Source of the DNA: Pseudoalteromonas galatheae
Lineage (GTDB): Bacteria; Pseudomonadota; Gammaproteobacteria; Enterobacterales; Alteromonadaceae
Reading direction: 5' to 3'
DNA length: 64,000 nt
Assembly (NCBI RefSeq): GCF_005886105.2
Contig: NZ_PNCO02000001.1
Coordinates: 3,176,501-3,240,500 of the forward strand
Position 1 is the stretch's first letter, and each line of letters opens with the position of its first letter. Both the position numbers and the translations under genes were made by a program. The notes beneath the pieces are model-generated. The model was not told where the DNA came from and made no database searches. It saw nothing but the letters and a program-made list of their open reading frames with translations. Positions 41,444 to 51,166 of this stretch are shown here, one piece after another.

Positions 41444-43588
41444 TTATGGCTTATACTGTGCGTCTAGCGTTAGACCTGAGAATGCACGGTAAGCATTAAC
41501 GCTCAGGTGCCATGTACCAGCTTGTGGGTTGGTAATTACACATGTTTCAGTATTACCGCCTTCATATGGACGACAGTCATAGCTGCTTGCTGTAGGTTGT
41601 GAGCCAAACTTAACGAATAAGTCAGCGTCACCTGAGCCACCAAATGTTTTCACGGTGAAGTCGCTCATGCCTTCAGGCACTTCGATAGTGTAGTGAACCC
41701 ACTGACCTCTTGAAGCTGAAATATCTTCAATTGTACCGCCACCAGCTTGTGGAGCACTTGTGCTCGATCCTGAAGTTGCAGCAACTAAGCTCACTCCAGA
41801 ATAAGCTTGGTAACCGTTTATCATTATGTGATATGTACCAGCTTGAGGCGCGTCAAAGCTACAAACTTCGGCATTACCATCTTCATATGGGCGACAATCA
41901 TAGCTACTTGAAGTTGGTTGGCTTCCACGCTTTACATGCATGTCAGCGTCACCGGTACCACCACTCATTGTGAAAGTCACATTGGTTTTTCCAGCTGGTA
42001 CGTCAAAAGTGAAAAACTGATTGCTGCCAGCGGCACCGCTTAGGCCTGTTTTTGCTACACCATCTTCAAGCGCATTGCCTGTAGGTGGAGTTACCACGCC
42101 GCCTAAAGCTTCATTTACCGCAGCGGCTGCATCAACAACACCTGTACCACAGTTAGAGCAGCTACCCGCAAAGCTGCGTGTAGTATTTTTCAAGATAGTT
42201 TCTACTTCGTCAGGCGTAGCTGATGGTTTTGCTTGTTTGATTAGCGCAGCAACACCTGCAACATGAGGTGCCGCCATAGACGTACCTTGTGAGTAGTGGT
42301 AACTATCATTTGAAGGTGCACCAGAGCCTGAGTTATGCGTAGACAAGATACCTTCAGGGTCATTTGCAAAACTTTGTGCGCCACCAGGAGCGGCAACATC
42401 GATGTTTGCACCATAGTTTGAGTAGTAAGCACGGCTACCATCACGACCCACAGATGCTACGTTTACAACGCCATTACAGTTACCAGGATTGTAGTTTGCT
42501 GAGTTGTCGTTGTCGTTACCTGCCGCAATAACAATTACCGTACCGTTGTTACGTGCTTGGTTGATTGCATTTTGTGTGGTTGCACTACATGCACCACCAC
42601 CACCTAAACTCATGTTGATAACATCAGCGGGGTTAGCATTCGCTGGCACACCAGATACAGAACCACCAGATGCCCAAATGATACCGTCAGCGATGTCAGA
42701 CGTTAAACCACCACACTTACCAAGAACACGCACAGGCACTACTTTAGCATCGTAAGCAACACCAGCTACCCCTTCACCGTTATTTGTGACAGCAGCAACA
42801 GTTCCTGCTACGTGCGTACCATGCCAGCTTGAATCTTGATCAGCGCGTGGTGAAGGTTGACCTGAAGAGTCTGTTCCACATTCACCGCGAGTGACCGCAT
42901 CACCAGGATCGCGAGCATCGTTGTCACGTGCGCCGCCATCGTTAGCAACAAAGGTATTAGAGATCATGTCGTAGCCAGGCAAAATGTTGGCATCTAAATC
43001 CACATGTGGGCGATAACCTGTGTCTAATACCGCAACCACTACACCTTGCCCTGTTGCCTTATCCCACGCAGCAGGGGCATTAATACCAGCCGCGGCTTCA
43101 AAGTAGTGCCACTGATCGCTATAACGAGGATCATTAGGTGTTGCAAATGGCTTTAACATTTGGTCGATTTCGATGTATTCAACATTACCAGAAGCCATTA
43201 CGTCGTTCATGAATGCTTGTGCTTCTTTTGCTGAAAGTTTTTTGTCAGCACGCATAACGTGGTGGTTACTTAACGCCATTGGACGTACGTATTGTGCTTT
43301 TGCTTTGCTGCTCTTGAAGCCTTGTACAAAACTTTCTGCACGTTGTTGCATTTTTGCTGGTTGTAGATCTTCTGCAGCTAGGCTCATCATCTGAGAACCC
43401 GCATCTTTGTATTTAATAATGAATTGCGTACCAAGTGTGCTTTGCGATGATAGCTTTTGTGCTGTTGCTGCAAGTGCAGTATCTTGACCAATTGATTGTG
43501 ATGGTGCGGCTGTAACTGCAGTCGCTGTGAATAATGCACTCACTGCGACGCTTAGTGCAGCGCGCTTAAAGTTTTTGTTGTTTGTCAT
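41444..43588 (-). CDS. Secreted subtilisin-like serine protease with two PPC domains
   Basis: 714 residues: a signal peptide (MTNNKNFKRAALSVAVSALFTATAVTAA), an I9-type propeptide (about 50-140), a peptidase S8 domain with Asp in VAVLDTGYRPH, His in SSWHGTHVAGTVA and Ser in QGTSMAAPHVAG, then two pre-peptidase C-terminal (PPC) domains, each with DADxxVK(R/F)GSQPT and YDCRPYE(D/G)GN. This matches secreted alkaline proteases of Pseudoalteromonas and Alteromonas that degrade environmental protein. The PPC domains are normally cleaved during maturation. Single-gene unit with its own terminator. Confidence 0.95.
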   Translation of the reverse strand: MTNNKNFKRAALSVAVSALFTATAVTAAPSQSIGQDTALAATAQKLSSQSTLGTQFIIKYKDAGSQMMSLAAEDLQPAKMQQRAESFVQGFKSSKAKAQYVRPMALSNHHVMRADKKLSAKEAQAFMNDVMASGNVEYIEIDQMLKPFATPNDPRYSDQWHYFEAAAGINAPAAWDKATGQGVVVAVLDTGYRPHVDLDANILPGYDMISNTFVANDGGARDNDARDPGDAVTRGECGTDSSGQPSPRADQDSSWHGTHVAGTVAAVTNNGEGVAGVAYDAKVVPVRVLGKCGGLTSDIADGIIWASGGSVSGVPANANPADVINMSLGGGGACSATTQNAINQARNNGTVIVIAAGNDNDNSANYNPGNCNGVVNVASVGRDGSRAYYSNYGANIDVAAPGGAQSFANDPEGILSTHNSGSGAPSNDSYHYSQGTSMAAPHVAGVAALIKQAKPSATPDEVETILKNTTRSFAGSCSNCGTGVVDAAAAVNEALGGVVTPPTGNALEDGVAKTGLSGAAGSNQFFTFDVPAGKTNVTFTMSGGTGDADMHVKRGSQPTSSSYDCRPYEDGNAEVCSFDAPQAGTYHIMINGYQAYSGVSLVAATSGSSTSAPQAGGGTIEDISASRGQWVHYTIEVPEGMSDFTVKTFGGSGDADLFVKFGSQPTASSYDCRPYEGGNTETCVITNPQAGTWHLSVNAYRAFSGLTLDAQYKP

Positions 43589-44132
43589 AATGTTTCCCTA
43601 GTTTCTAACTTGTTGTTCAGCTGTTAATAAAAAGCTGATGGCTAGTGAAAGTAAACTCATGGTTAAAAAAAAGAAAGCGCTGTTTTGTTATTTGCACTAA
43701 TTTTTTAGTTATATACAGACGGATATACGGCTATAGAAAATTCATACTATATTGTTTTTAATCCTTATTTTTCACTTTTATGAGAGTGTGAATAAATTTC
43801 AGTTACATTGTAAATGACTGTAAACAAAATAGTGTTTTTAACTTTGTGAAGCATTTGTAGCCAATAGAGTGGGGACTTGGTTAGTTCTAAAGGTTGGCTT
43901 TTTGATGTTCTACTAGTTGTATTTTCTTGCTTTTTGAAGGTTTGGGAAGTGATAGACTGACATAATTTTTACAAGTGTTTAAAAGGTATGCGATTGGCTA
44001 TCGATATTCGTAGCTGTGATTAGATAAAGAATCTAGGTATAATTTTCGCTTGGTCGCGATTTTGCCGCTTAAAGTTAAACTGTTGGCAAAACGGAAAGTG
44101 TAGAAATCTTATATAAAAGGTTGAGTGAGTTT
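43589..44132. other. Intergenic region between the subtilase gene and yhiN
   Basis: About 540 A/T-rich bases between divergent genes. It must contain both promoters. I see no open frame, RNA gene or repeat that I can support. Confidence 0.5.
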
Positions 44133-45320
44133 ATGCAACAAATAGAGGTAGTCGTTATCGGCGCAGGTGCTGCAGGGTTGATGTGTGCTGCACAGGCAGG
44201 ATACCGAGGGCGACAAGTTGCAGTGGTTGATATGGGGAAAAAGCCAGGTCGTAAAATTTTGATCAGTGGCGGTGGCCGCTGTAACTTTACCAACGAAAAT
44301 GCTTCACCTGCTAATTATCTATGCAAAAATCCACACTTTGTAAAGTCGTGCTTGAGCCGCTATACCCAACATGACTTTATTGAATTGGTAGACCGCCATG
44401 GCCTTGCTTATCACCATAAAACGCTTGGACAATTGTTTTGCGACAATAGCGCGCAAGACATTGTCGACATTCTTCTTACCGAATGTGACTGGGCGGGCGT
44501 GTCACTTCATTTACGTCAAGAAGTCCTTGCGATTGAACATCAAGCTGATGGTCGCTACTTAGTTAAAACCACAACTCAAACCTTTAACTGCGAGTCTGTG
44601 GTGATCGCCGCTGGTGGCTTAACCATGCCAAAACTTGGCGCCACGCCAATCGGCTACAAAATAGCGGAGCAATTCGGTTTAACTGTGTTACCAACCACGG
44701 CAGCGCTTGTGCCATTTACACTTCATGATCACGACAAAGCACGCTTTGATGGTTTGTCTGGCATTAGCGTAGATAGCCTAGTGACTAGTGAAAGCGGTAT
44801 CCAATTTAGAGAAAATATTCTCTTTACCCACAGAGGCTTATCTGGCCCTGCAATTTTGCAGATCAGCTCATTTTGGAAAGCAGGAGAGTTTGTTAGCATC
44901 AATTTACTACCTGACTTAGATGTGCAAGCACAACTTCATGACTGGCGCAGTGAGCAAGGGCAAAAGAGCCTGAAGAACTTGCTTTCGAGCATCTTACCAA
45001 AGCGCTTTATTGAAGCCCTAATCAGCGACGGCAGCATCCCAGATAAAAACGCCAACCAACTCAGCCACACAGAGATTGAAAAGCTAACCGAAACCCTTAC
45101 TAGCTGGAAAATAAAACCAAATGGCACAGAGGGTTATCGCACCGCAGAGGTTACGTTAGGTGGTGTAGATACCGACGAATTAAGCTCAAAAACCTTCGAA
45201 GCAAAAAAACAAAAAGGCCTGTATTTTATCGGTGAAGTAACCGATGTCACCGGATGGCTTGGGGGCTATAACTTCCAATATGCATGGAGCTCCGGCTGGG
45301 CATGCGGACAGGCTTGTTAG
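44133..45320 (+). CDS. yhiN: YhiN/HI0933-family FAD-dependent flavoprotein
   Basis: 395 residues with the FAD-binding motif VVIGAGAAGLMCAAQAG, KILISGGGRCNFTN, and the C-terminal GEVTDVTGWLGGYNFQYAWSSGWACG. The family is conserved, but its physiological reaction is unsettled. The ATG at 44133 is chosen over a TTG at 44121. The gene is intact. The right end of the Tn7-like element begins four bases after its TAG, so the conserved 3' end is probably the TnsD recognition site; I recall yhiN as a reported attachment site for one Tn7-like family (Tn6230), from memory only. Confidence 0.9.
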   Translation: MQQIEVVVIGAGAAGLMCAAQAGYRGRQVAVVDMGKKPGRKILISGGGRCNFTNENASPANYLCKNPHFVKSCLSRYTQHDFIELVDRHGLAYHHKTLGQLFCDNSAQDIVDILLTECDWAGVSLHLRQEVLAIEHQADGRYLVKTTTQTFNCESVVIAAGGLTMPKLGATPIGYKIAEQFGLTVLPTTAALVPFTLHDHDKARFDGLSGISVDSLVTSESGIQFRENILFTHRGLSGPAILQISSFWKAGEFVSINLLPDLDVQAQLHDWRSEQGQKSLKNLLSSILPKRFIEALISDGSIPDKNANQLSHTEIEKLTETLTSWKIKPNGTEGYRTAEVTLGGVDTDELSSKTFEAKKQKGLYFIGEVTDVTGWLGGYNFQYAWSSGWACGQAC

Positions 45321-45324
45321 CCTA

Positions 45325-45402
45325 TGTGTAATGACAATAAAGTTTGCCCGTAGACAATAAAGTTTGTCCGTAAGGTATTTTTTAAACAATATTCTGCCCG
45401 TA
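45325..45402. repeat. Tn7-like right end with TnsB-type binding repeats
   Basis: TGTG, four variable bases, then GACAATAAAGT reproduces the spacing of canonical Tn7 ends. Two adjacent 20-bp repeats (45333-45352 and 45353-45372) differ by one base, GACAATAAAGTTTG[C/T]CCGTA. A third, shorter copy (ACAATATTCTGCCCGTA) lies at 45386-45402. These are the expected TnsB binding sites and overlap the likely tnsA promoter, so TnsB may repress its own operon, as proposed for Tn7. Confidence 0.9.
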
Positions 45403-45454
45403 ATAGATTTTTACTGACTATACTCAGTGAATGTTGTCAATATTGGCGAAGGCT

Positions 45455-46279
45455 ATGGCACGTGGCAGAAAGCTTGAAAAGCTTAGCGACTTCAATCGGT
45501 CACTCAAAAACAAATACGGAATTGGCGAAGGGGTCGATTACAAACCTTGGCTTAGAGTTCAGGATGTAAAATCTAAAAAAGGACAAAGAACCCAGGTTTG
45601 GGGTAGAAAAACGGGGCGAGAGCATCATCTGTTATCATCGATAGAAAGCCAGTTCTTTTATTTAGCCGAATTCAGCGATTCGGTGGTCGATATCCGCGAG
45701 CAATTCCCTCTTTTACCTCTTAACTTATCCCAAAAGATTGCTGCGACGTTAGGTGTCGAACATCCAACGGTTCCCTATAGCGCTGAGCCCAACATCATGA
45801 CGACGGACTTCCTTCTGACTTGTCGACAAGGAGGGCGAGAGTTTTATAGGGCGATTTCCGTTAAGCCCGAGGACGGAATCGATCAGAGAACAGCTGAAAA
45901 AATGGATATTGAACGCATCTGGTGGGAACTCTTGGGTGTTGAATTTCTATTTTTCACTGGAAATGAAACAACGAAAGCACAAAGCACTAACATACAGTGG
46001 GCAACGTCGCCATTTCGCGCAGGCATTCAAACATACTCACCTTCCCAAGTTGAAGCCGCATTAGCAATTTTGGAACCAGGTAAACATCTGCTATTCGATT
46101 TATGTGAAAAGCTAGTATCCATGCTCCAATGCAGAAGCGAGGATGGGCTCAATATAGTGCGTTACATGATTGCTGAAAAGTGGATTGATGTCGATTTAAA
46201 TTATTCTATCGAATCCTTTGGAGGCGTAGATATTCTGTCCGTGAACCTCGAAAAAAGGCAGGTGTCTAATGGCGATTAA
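45455..46279 (+). CDS. tnsA: TnsA-like transposon endonuclease
   Basis: Cuts the 5' ends of the element during cut-and-paste transposition, together with TnsB. From the ATG at 45455 (MARGRKLEKLSDF) the protein has 274 residues, and the restriction-endonuclease-like catalytic set is visible: Glu64 in LLSSIESQF, Asp118 in TTDFL and Lys137 in SVKPED, matching the E/D/K positions of Tn7 TnsA. The segment SVVDIREQFPLLPL is also conserved. An upstream ATG at 45431 in frame lacks a ribosome binding site; GAAGG precedes the one chosen, though closely. It overlaps tnsB by 11 bases. Confidence 0.93.
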   Translation: MARGRKLEKLSDFNRSLKNKYGIGEGVDYKPWLRVQDVKSKKGQRTQVWGRKTGREHHLLSSIESQFFYLAEFSDSVVDIREQFPLLPLNLSQKIAATLGVEHPTVPYSAEPNIMTTDFLLTCRQGGREFYRAISVKPEDGIDQRTAEKMDIERIWWELLGVEFLFFTGNETTKAQSTNIQWATSPFRAGIQTYSPSQVEAALAILEPGKHLLFDLCEKLVSMLQCRSEDGLNIVRYMIAEKWIDVDLNYSIESFGGVDILSVNLEKRQVSNGD

Positions 46280-48383
46280 TAAAAACAGTGTATGGCGTTT
46301 GAATGGGGCTGAAGGTCTATCAGACGACATCTACCGAGTCATCGAAATTATACCTCATCTGGATTGCATCATTTTATTTCAGCTGACCGACAAAGATCAC
46401 TTGCAAAGACCCATTGCTAAAATGTTGTCGACGTTTACGAGGTGGAGCCGTTCAGGAATTGCAGTATTCATTGAGTGGGAAGCGCCTTATTTCCTATTAG
46501 TGGCAGAAGAGGATATCTCTCCTAAATCTAAGGCCAAGCGAGATAAAAATTTCAGTTTGATAAACGAGTTGACCTCGGATAGCGAATTTGTATTTGCCTA
46601 CGCAACGTCGAAGAGAATGAAGTCGCTAGCCGAGTATGCAAAGCGAAAGGGAGTTGATCGAAAGAAAGTTTCACGACTTTTAAATACTTATTGGCGCCTT
46701 GGTCTGACTAAAAATGCTTTTCTACCTGCTTACGCGAACAGCGGTGGCTCAGGGGGAGAGCGGTTTGCCATGAATGGAGCGTTGGGAGCTCCGAGAACAT
46801 CAAGAACACTCGGCGTCGAGCGTGCTCCAAAGTATGTGCTAAATACCAAGGATAAACAGAATATTCGTAAGGCTCTGAATAAGCATTATTTAAAGGTCAA
46901 CGGGAAGTCTCTTAAAGAGTCCTACAAGCAATACCTTAGGCAGTATCATGCTGAAGAGATAAAATTGGCTGATGCTTGTAAAAGGGCGCCAATAGTGCCT
47001 TCATTACGCCAGTTTTCATATTGGCGAAACCGTTTGATTTCGGAAGATACTATAATACGCAAGCGTTCGACGGAACGAGACTATCTTCTTAAAAAACGCA
47101 GCGTAATTGGCAGTGCTGTGCAGGATGATTTAGTACCTGGTAGTTGTTTTGAAATAGATGCAACTGTGGCCGATGTGCATATTGTTTCCAGTTTCGGCAA
47201 GCAGTATGCTCTCGGAAGGCCCTCAATTTACTCTATTGTTGACAGAGCAACCCGTATGATAGTTGGGTTTCATGTATCCTTGTACCATGCATCATGGAGG
47301 GCAGCCCGCCAAGCGCTGGTTAACTGTTTCCTACCTAAGGCTGAATATTGTGCTCGGTATGGTGTGAATATCGATGAGTCAGAATGGCCTTGTGCGCACG
47401 TTCCCAAACGTTTTATATGCGACAACGGGGAGATGATTGGATTGCAGGCAAAAGAAAAAGTCGTCCCTTTCACCGAGCTTAGCTTTACGCCTGTTTACAG
47501 ACCAGATTACAAACCTTTCGTAGAGCGCCGATTCAAAACTTTAAATGATGACGCTATTCATCACTTGATTGGCTCGACAAGAGGGGGAAAGATGGTGCGA
47601 GGTGACAGAGATCCGCGCAAGGATTCTATTCATACCCTGTATGAAGTAACGTCTATGCTGATCGATGCTGCTTTGGAGCATAATCGGGATATTCTTAAAT
47701 CGCTTGCCTTTTCCCATGCCCTTTTAATCGAAAACGACTTAAACCCTACGCCACTAGATACCTGGAAAATATATGTTTCTAAGCATATGCATGCCTTAAG
47801 CAGGGTTGAACCTAGCGAGGTAATTGCACGCTTGCTGCCTTCCGAACAAGTGAGCATGACAGCAAGTGGTATCAAATACAAAGAAATGTATTACTCCTGC
47901 CAGCAGGTTGAAGATCAGAACCTTGCCGCGATTGCGAGAGTGAAAGGGCGATGGCAGATGGATGCACGTATTGATGACAACACGGTAAACCATATCTACG
48001 TGAGGCTGAATGAAAAACAAGGGTTCACTCAATGCTATTTATTGTCTCGTAATGCCATGCTCAGAGATATGCCATTAAGTGAAGCCGAGTTTATTCAGGA
48101 CTGGATGGATGTTCATGAAGAGCGCTCTCCCGTGACAGTCGAGTCGATAGAAATGAAAAAACGGCATGAGCAGATAGTCAAAGAGGCTAAGGACAGGGCA
48201 AAAAATAACTCTGTTTCATTCAGTGATAAGGTAAGAAATACCCGAGAAAACCGACGTGAAGAGATCAAGAGAACAACGCATAGCTTTTCAGATGAAGGAA
48301 AAGATAATAAGAACGATATTCAGTCGAAAGCAAATGTAGTTGTCATGTTGCCAAGGCGGAACCGGAAGTTGAAGGATAAATAG
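46269..48383 (+). CDS. tnsB: TnsB-like DDE transposase
   Basis: A 704-residue retroviral-integrase-type transposase that cuts and joins 3' ends. After N-terminal helix-turn-helix regions, the rve core shows Asp in CFEIDATVADVHI, Asp in KRFICDNGEMI and Glu in YKPFVERRFKTLND, the DDE triad. A Mu-type beta-barrel and a charged C-terminal tail, which would contact TnsC, follow. It overlaps tnsA and abuts tnsC exactly (stop TAG then ATG), so the three are one operon. Confidence 0.95.
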   Translation: MAINKNSVWRLNGAEGLSDDIYRVIEIIPHLDCIILFQLTDKDHLQRPIAKMLSTFTRWSRSGIAVFIEWEAPYFLLVAEEDISPKSKAKRDKNFSLINELTSDSEFVFAYATSKRMKSLAEYAKRKGVDRKKVSRLLNTYWRLGLTKNAFLPAYANSGGSGGERFAMNGALGAPRTSRTLGVERAPKYVLNTKDKQNIRKALNKHYLKVNGKSLKESYKQYLRQYHAEEIKLADACKRAPIVPSLRQFSYWRNRLISEDTIIRKRSTERDYLLKKRSVIGSAVQDDLVPGSCFEIDATVADVHIVSSFGKQYALGRPSIYSIVDRATRMIVGFHVSLYHASWRAARQALVNCFLPKAEYCARYGVNIDESEWPCAHVPKRFICDNGEMIGLQAKEKVVPFTELSFTPVYRPDYKPFVERRFKTLNDDAIHHLIGSTRGGKMVRGDRDPRKDSIHTLYEVTSMLIDAALEHNRDILKSLAFSHALLIENDLNPTPLDTWKIYVSKHMHALSRVEPSEVIARLLPSEQVSMTASGIKYKEMYYSCQQVEDQNLAAIARVKGRWQMDARIDDNTVNHIYVRLNEKQGFTQCYLLSRNAMLRDMPLSEAEFIQDWMDVHEERSPVTVESIEMKKRHEQIVKEAKDRAKNNSVSFSDKVRNTRENRREEIKRTTHSFSDEGKDNKNDIQSKANVVVMLPRRNRKLKDK

Positions 48384-49817
48384 ATGCGTAGAGAGCCAGC
48401 CGAATATCATGAGGCAATCTTACCAGAGCATAAAGGTAACCCACTGATAGAAGCGCTTAAGCCCAAATTAGGAATGAATGAGTTACTTCAGAAGTTTTCC
48501 AATTACCCGAACTTGGATCAACACATCAGGCAACACCCTGACCCTCTGGTTAGGGAAGAATACACTATTCGCTTGAAACAGTTACGTCAGCCATTTTTCA
48601 TTTATTACCAATGTTTCCGTGCAATAGAGACTGCGATTAAAGATGGTTACGGCCAAAAGAACCCTTTTAGTCCGACCACGGCTCAGTACCTTCATTATCC
48701 GGTTGAGGAAAGACCGGAAATAGCCCCTAGAACTGGTTATTTTGAACCTAAAGCTGAAACCATTACCTTGATAGGAAGCAGTGGTGTAGGTAAAACTAGT
48801 ATGCTTGAGCAGATCCTCAACTATTTGCCAGCCGTTATCGAGCATGATGAGTATAAGGGGCGTCGGATGGAGTTTACCGAGCAGGTTATATGGATAAAAG
48901 TTGAGTGTCCAAACAACTCCAGTGTGCGTGACTTATGTGAAGAGATACTGGCAAGTTTGGATCTCGTGATGAATAGACCAAAAGAAACGCCTGCGAGTAC
49001 AATAGGCGGTTTGATGAGGCAAATTGAGCAACGCATAAAATCGAGTTTTCTCGGTATCTTAGTCATTGATGAAATGCAGCGCCTGGTATTCAAACGTACG
49101 GGAGGGGAAAATAATCTACTGAATTTCCTCCATCGTTTGGTCAACAAACTGGGTGTTCCTATGTTGTTTTGTGGTAATCCGCCTTTTGATGAAACATTGT
49201 CAAAAACGTTGAAGGCAGCTCGCCGTGCGGAAAGCGCCGGTTGTTTCCAAATGGAGCCTTTAAAAAGAGACAGTGATGAGTGGGAAGCGTTTCTTGGTGA
49301 GCTTTGGGAAATTCAATGGACGAGCGTTTACAACGAACTTACAGTTAAGTTAAACGATAAAATGTACGAGCTATCGCTCGGAAATTTGGATATAGCCCAC
49401 CGTATTTATCGTGAAGCGCAACGACTGGTTATTTTATCTGATTCAGATGATGAACGGATCAACGCTACAGTACTTGAACAGGCTTATGCAAGAGCTTGCG
49501 GCCTGTCTTCCAATACCGAAGAAATAAAGGTGCAGAGAGAAAAGTTTCTGTTACCAACCGGTAATCGCGGGTCAAGGAAGAATTCGCAGCAAGAGAAAGC
49601 CGCAAAACCTAAGGTGTTTATTGCCGATATAACTCGTCCACAACATCCGGAATTTGAAATACAGTTGCGCGAGCTAGTCGGTACGGTAGATTTACCGATC
49701 AGGATCCGAGATCCAGATATGTTTCAGCGAGCCGCTGAACTGGAAAATCCGGTCGACATGCTCAAGAAAACGGGGATTGTTTGTGATAATCCTATTGCAG
49801 ATTTGGACTTTATTTAA
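48384..49817 (+). CDS. tnsC: TnsC-like AAA+ transposition regulator
   Basis: A 477-residue AAA+ ATPase that bridges target selection by TniQ/TnsD to the TnsAB transposase. Walker A is LIGSSGVGKTSM, Walker B is LGILVIDEMQRL, and the sensor region is PMLFCGNPPF. It starts immediately after the tnsB stop. The 3' side (49818-49941) holds a degenerate TGCCCGAGAACAAAGTT that slightly resembles the terminal repeats; this may be chance. A leftward cargo gene converges on it. Confidence 0.94.
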   Translation: MRREPAEYHEAILPEHKGNPLIEALKPKLGMNELLQKFSNYPNLDQHIRQHPDPLVREEYTIRLKQLRQPFFIYYQCFRAIETAIKDGYGQKNPFSPTTAQYLHYPVEERPEIAPRTGYFEPKAETITLIGSSGVGKTSMLEQILNYLPAVIEHDEYKGRRMEFTEQVIWIKVECPNNSSVRDLCEEILASLDLVMNRPKETPASTIGGLMRQIEQRIKSSFLGILVIDEMQRLVFKRTGGENNLLNFLHRLVNKLGVPMLFCGNPPFDETLSKTLKAARRAESAGCFQMEPLKRDSDEWEAFLGELWEIQWTSVYNELTVKLNDKMYELSLGNLDIAHRIYREAQRLVILSDSDDERINATVLEQAYARACGLSSNTEEIKVQREKFLLPTGNRGSRKNSQQEKAAKPKVFIADITRPQHPEFEIQLRELVGTVDLPIRIRDPDMFQRAAELENPVDMLKKTGIVCDNPIADLDFI

Positions 49818-49941
49818 TTAGTTGATGTAATGCTGCCCGAGAACAAAGTTAAGTGACGCTTAAGAGGTTGTAACTCTGGTTTGAGCTTACAATTCGCCTG
49901 ATTAGGTCAAAACTAATCTGACGGTTTGTTATAATGAAATA

Positions 49942-51030
49942 TCAGACGCTTCGCATCGCTGACTTCAAGTTAGCATCAAAAAATTTTTCTAAAAACCTCT
50001 CATGCTCTAAAGCTTTTTCTCTCACTTCTGTTGAAATTTTTTCATTCGAAAATGGTTCTACTTCAATGATATATTTCTTCCCCTTTTTGATATAGTGCCA
50101 CTTTGCCACCGCCGTTCCTTTTACAACGACGACACCTGAAACATGTCCTCCTGCGGTCCAGACTTTGTTGTAGTGTTCACGTGGAACGATCCACTCTTTT
50201 GACTTATGGGCTAATAGAAGTGGGTCGAAACGATATAGCATAATAATTGGACAACTCCGGATTCTATCCTGATTTTCCAATGATGAAATTATGCTTGGTT
50301 CCTTTCGCAACATATAAAGCTTTATCCCACTACATTCAAGCTCCATTAGGTCCATAAAGCTCATTAAGTTCTCTATAACCCCTACTTTCTCTCCAAACCA
50401 AAATGCTATATCAGCAAGACTGGCTGGGCCATAGCTATAGAGGTATCGAGTAACTAATTGTATACCAGCCTGCCTCTTACTTAGGCTTTTATCATTAACA
50501 AAACCTCTATACTTTCCATGGGAGAAGCGTTTCTTACCTGCATCATAAACTAGGCCTCTATAAGCGGCGTCGATTAGTAGACCACCCCACGCAGACGAAC
50601 TAACTCCCGTGTACGCTGATATTTCACTTCTCAAAAGAGGCTTCCCTGTTTCGAGTATCTCACCGATCTTATGGAGGAGTCGTTCATACTCACTATCTGA
50701 TCCCCCATCTTTTTTGAAGTTTTTATATGCCCATGAGCGTCGATTGCAAATAGCCGGGATAATATTTGGCCAGTCTGTCGAGCGATATACGTGGAGAGTA
50801 TGACGTTGTCCCCATGTTCGTATTAGAGAACCAGAGTCGTATAAAAGGTTTTCAAACTCTAAAAATGAAAAGTTGACAACTCTATTAGCTATTGAAAGTG
50901 CAGCAGCTCTTGGCATCTGTGCTTGAATACCGATAAGCGACTCCGCGCAATCCTCAGCTGATTTGAATGGAGTTATTAAACCAGACCGCTTCATGCGATG
51001 CCATTTAAGATCATTTAAAGTTATTTTCAT
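49942..51030 (-). CDS. AlkZ-like winged-helix DNA glycosylase family protein
   Basis: 362 residues of the winged-helix family that includes Streptomyces AlkZ and E. coli YcaQ (AlkX). The N-terminal segment LIGIQAQMPRAA places Gln-Ala-Gln at 36-38, matching the catalytic QxQ motif of AlkZ and not the QxD of YcaQ. The rest (SLIRTWGQRHTLHVYRSTDWPNI, FRCK-type DPLLLAHKSKEWIVPREHYNKVWTAGGHVSGVVVVKG) follows the family. AlkZ unhooks azinomycin B crosslinks and protects its producer. Last gene of the leftward cargo block, 136 bases after the ASCH gene, so it could be a self-resistance gene for the product of this block. Confidence 0.8.
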   Translation of the reverse strand: MKITLNDLKWHRMKRSGLITPFKSAEDCAESLIGIQAQMPRAAALSIANRVVNFSFLEFENLLYDSGSLIRTWGQRHTLHVYRSTDWPNIIPAICNRRSWAYKNFKKDGGSDSEYERLLHKIGEILETGKPLLRSEISAYTGVSSSAWGGLLIDAAYRGLVYDAGKKRFSHGKYRGFVNDKSLSKRQAGIQLVTRYLYSYGPASLADIAFWFGEKVGVIENLMSFMDLMELECSGIKLYMLRKEPSIISSLENQDRIRSCPIIMLYRFDPLLLAHKSKEWIVPREHYNKVWTAGGHVSGVVVVKGTAVAKWHYIKKGKKYIIEVEPFSNEKISTEVREKALEHERFLEKFFDANLKSAMRSV

Positions 51031-51166
51031 TAATTCACTCAGAGAGAATATATATATTTTGCTCGAACAAATGCCGCTTGATTGTATTTAACATTTAAAG
51101 TCATTTGAACATTAAATTCACTATTAGACGGTAATAGGTATACCAATGATATGGTTGATACCTCAA

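Noticed and set aside
49818..49941. TGCCCGAGAACAAAGTT after tnsC considered as an internal transposon end
   Set aside because: Only partial resemblance to the TnsB-type repeats and no TGT/ACA terminus; tniQ genes of the same element lie beyond it.
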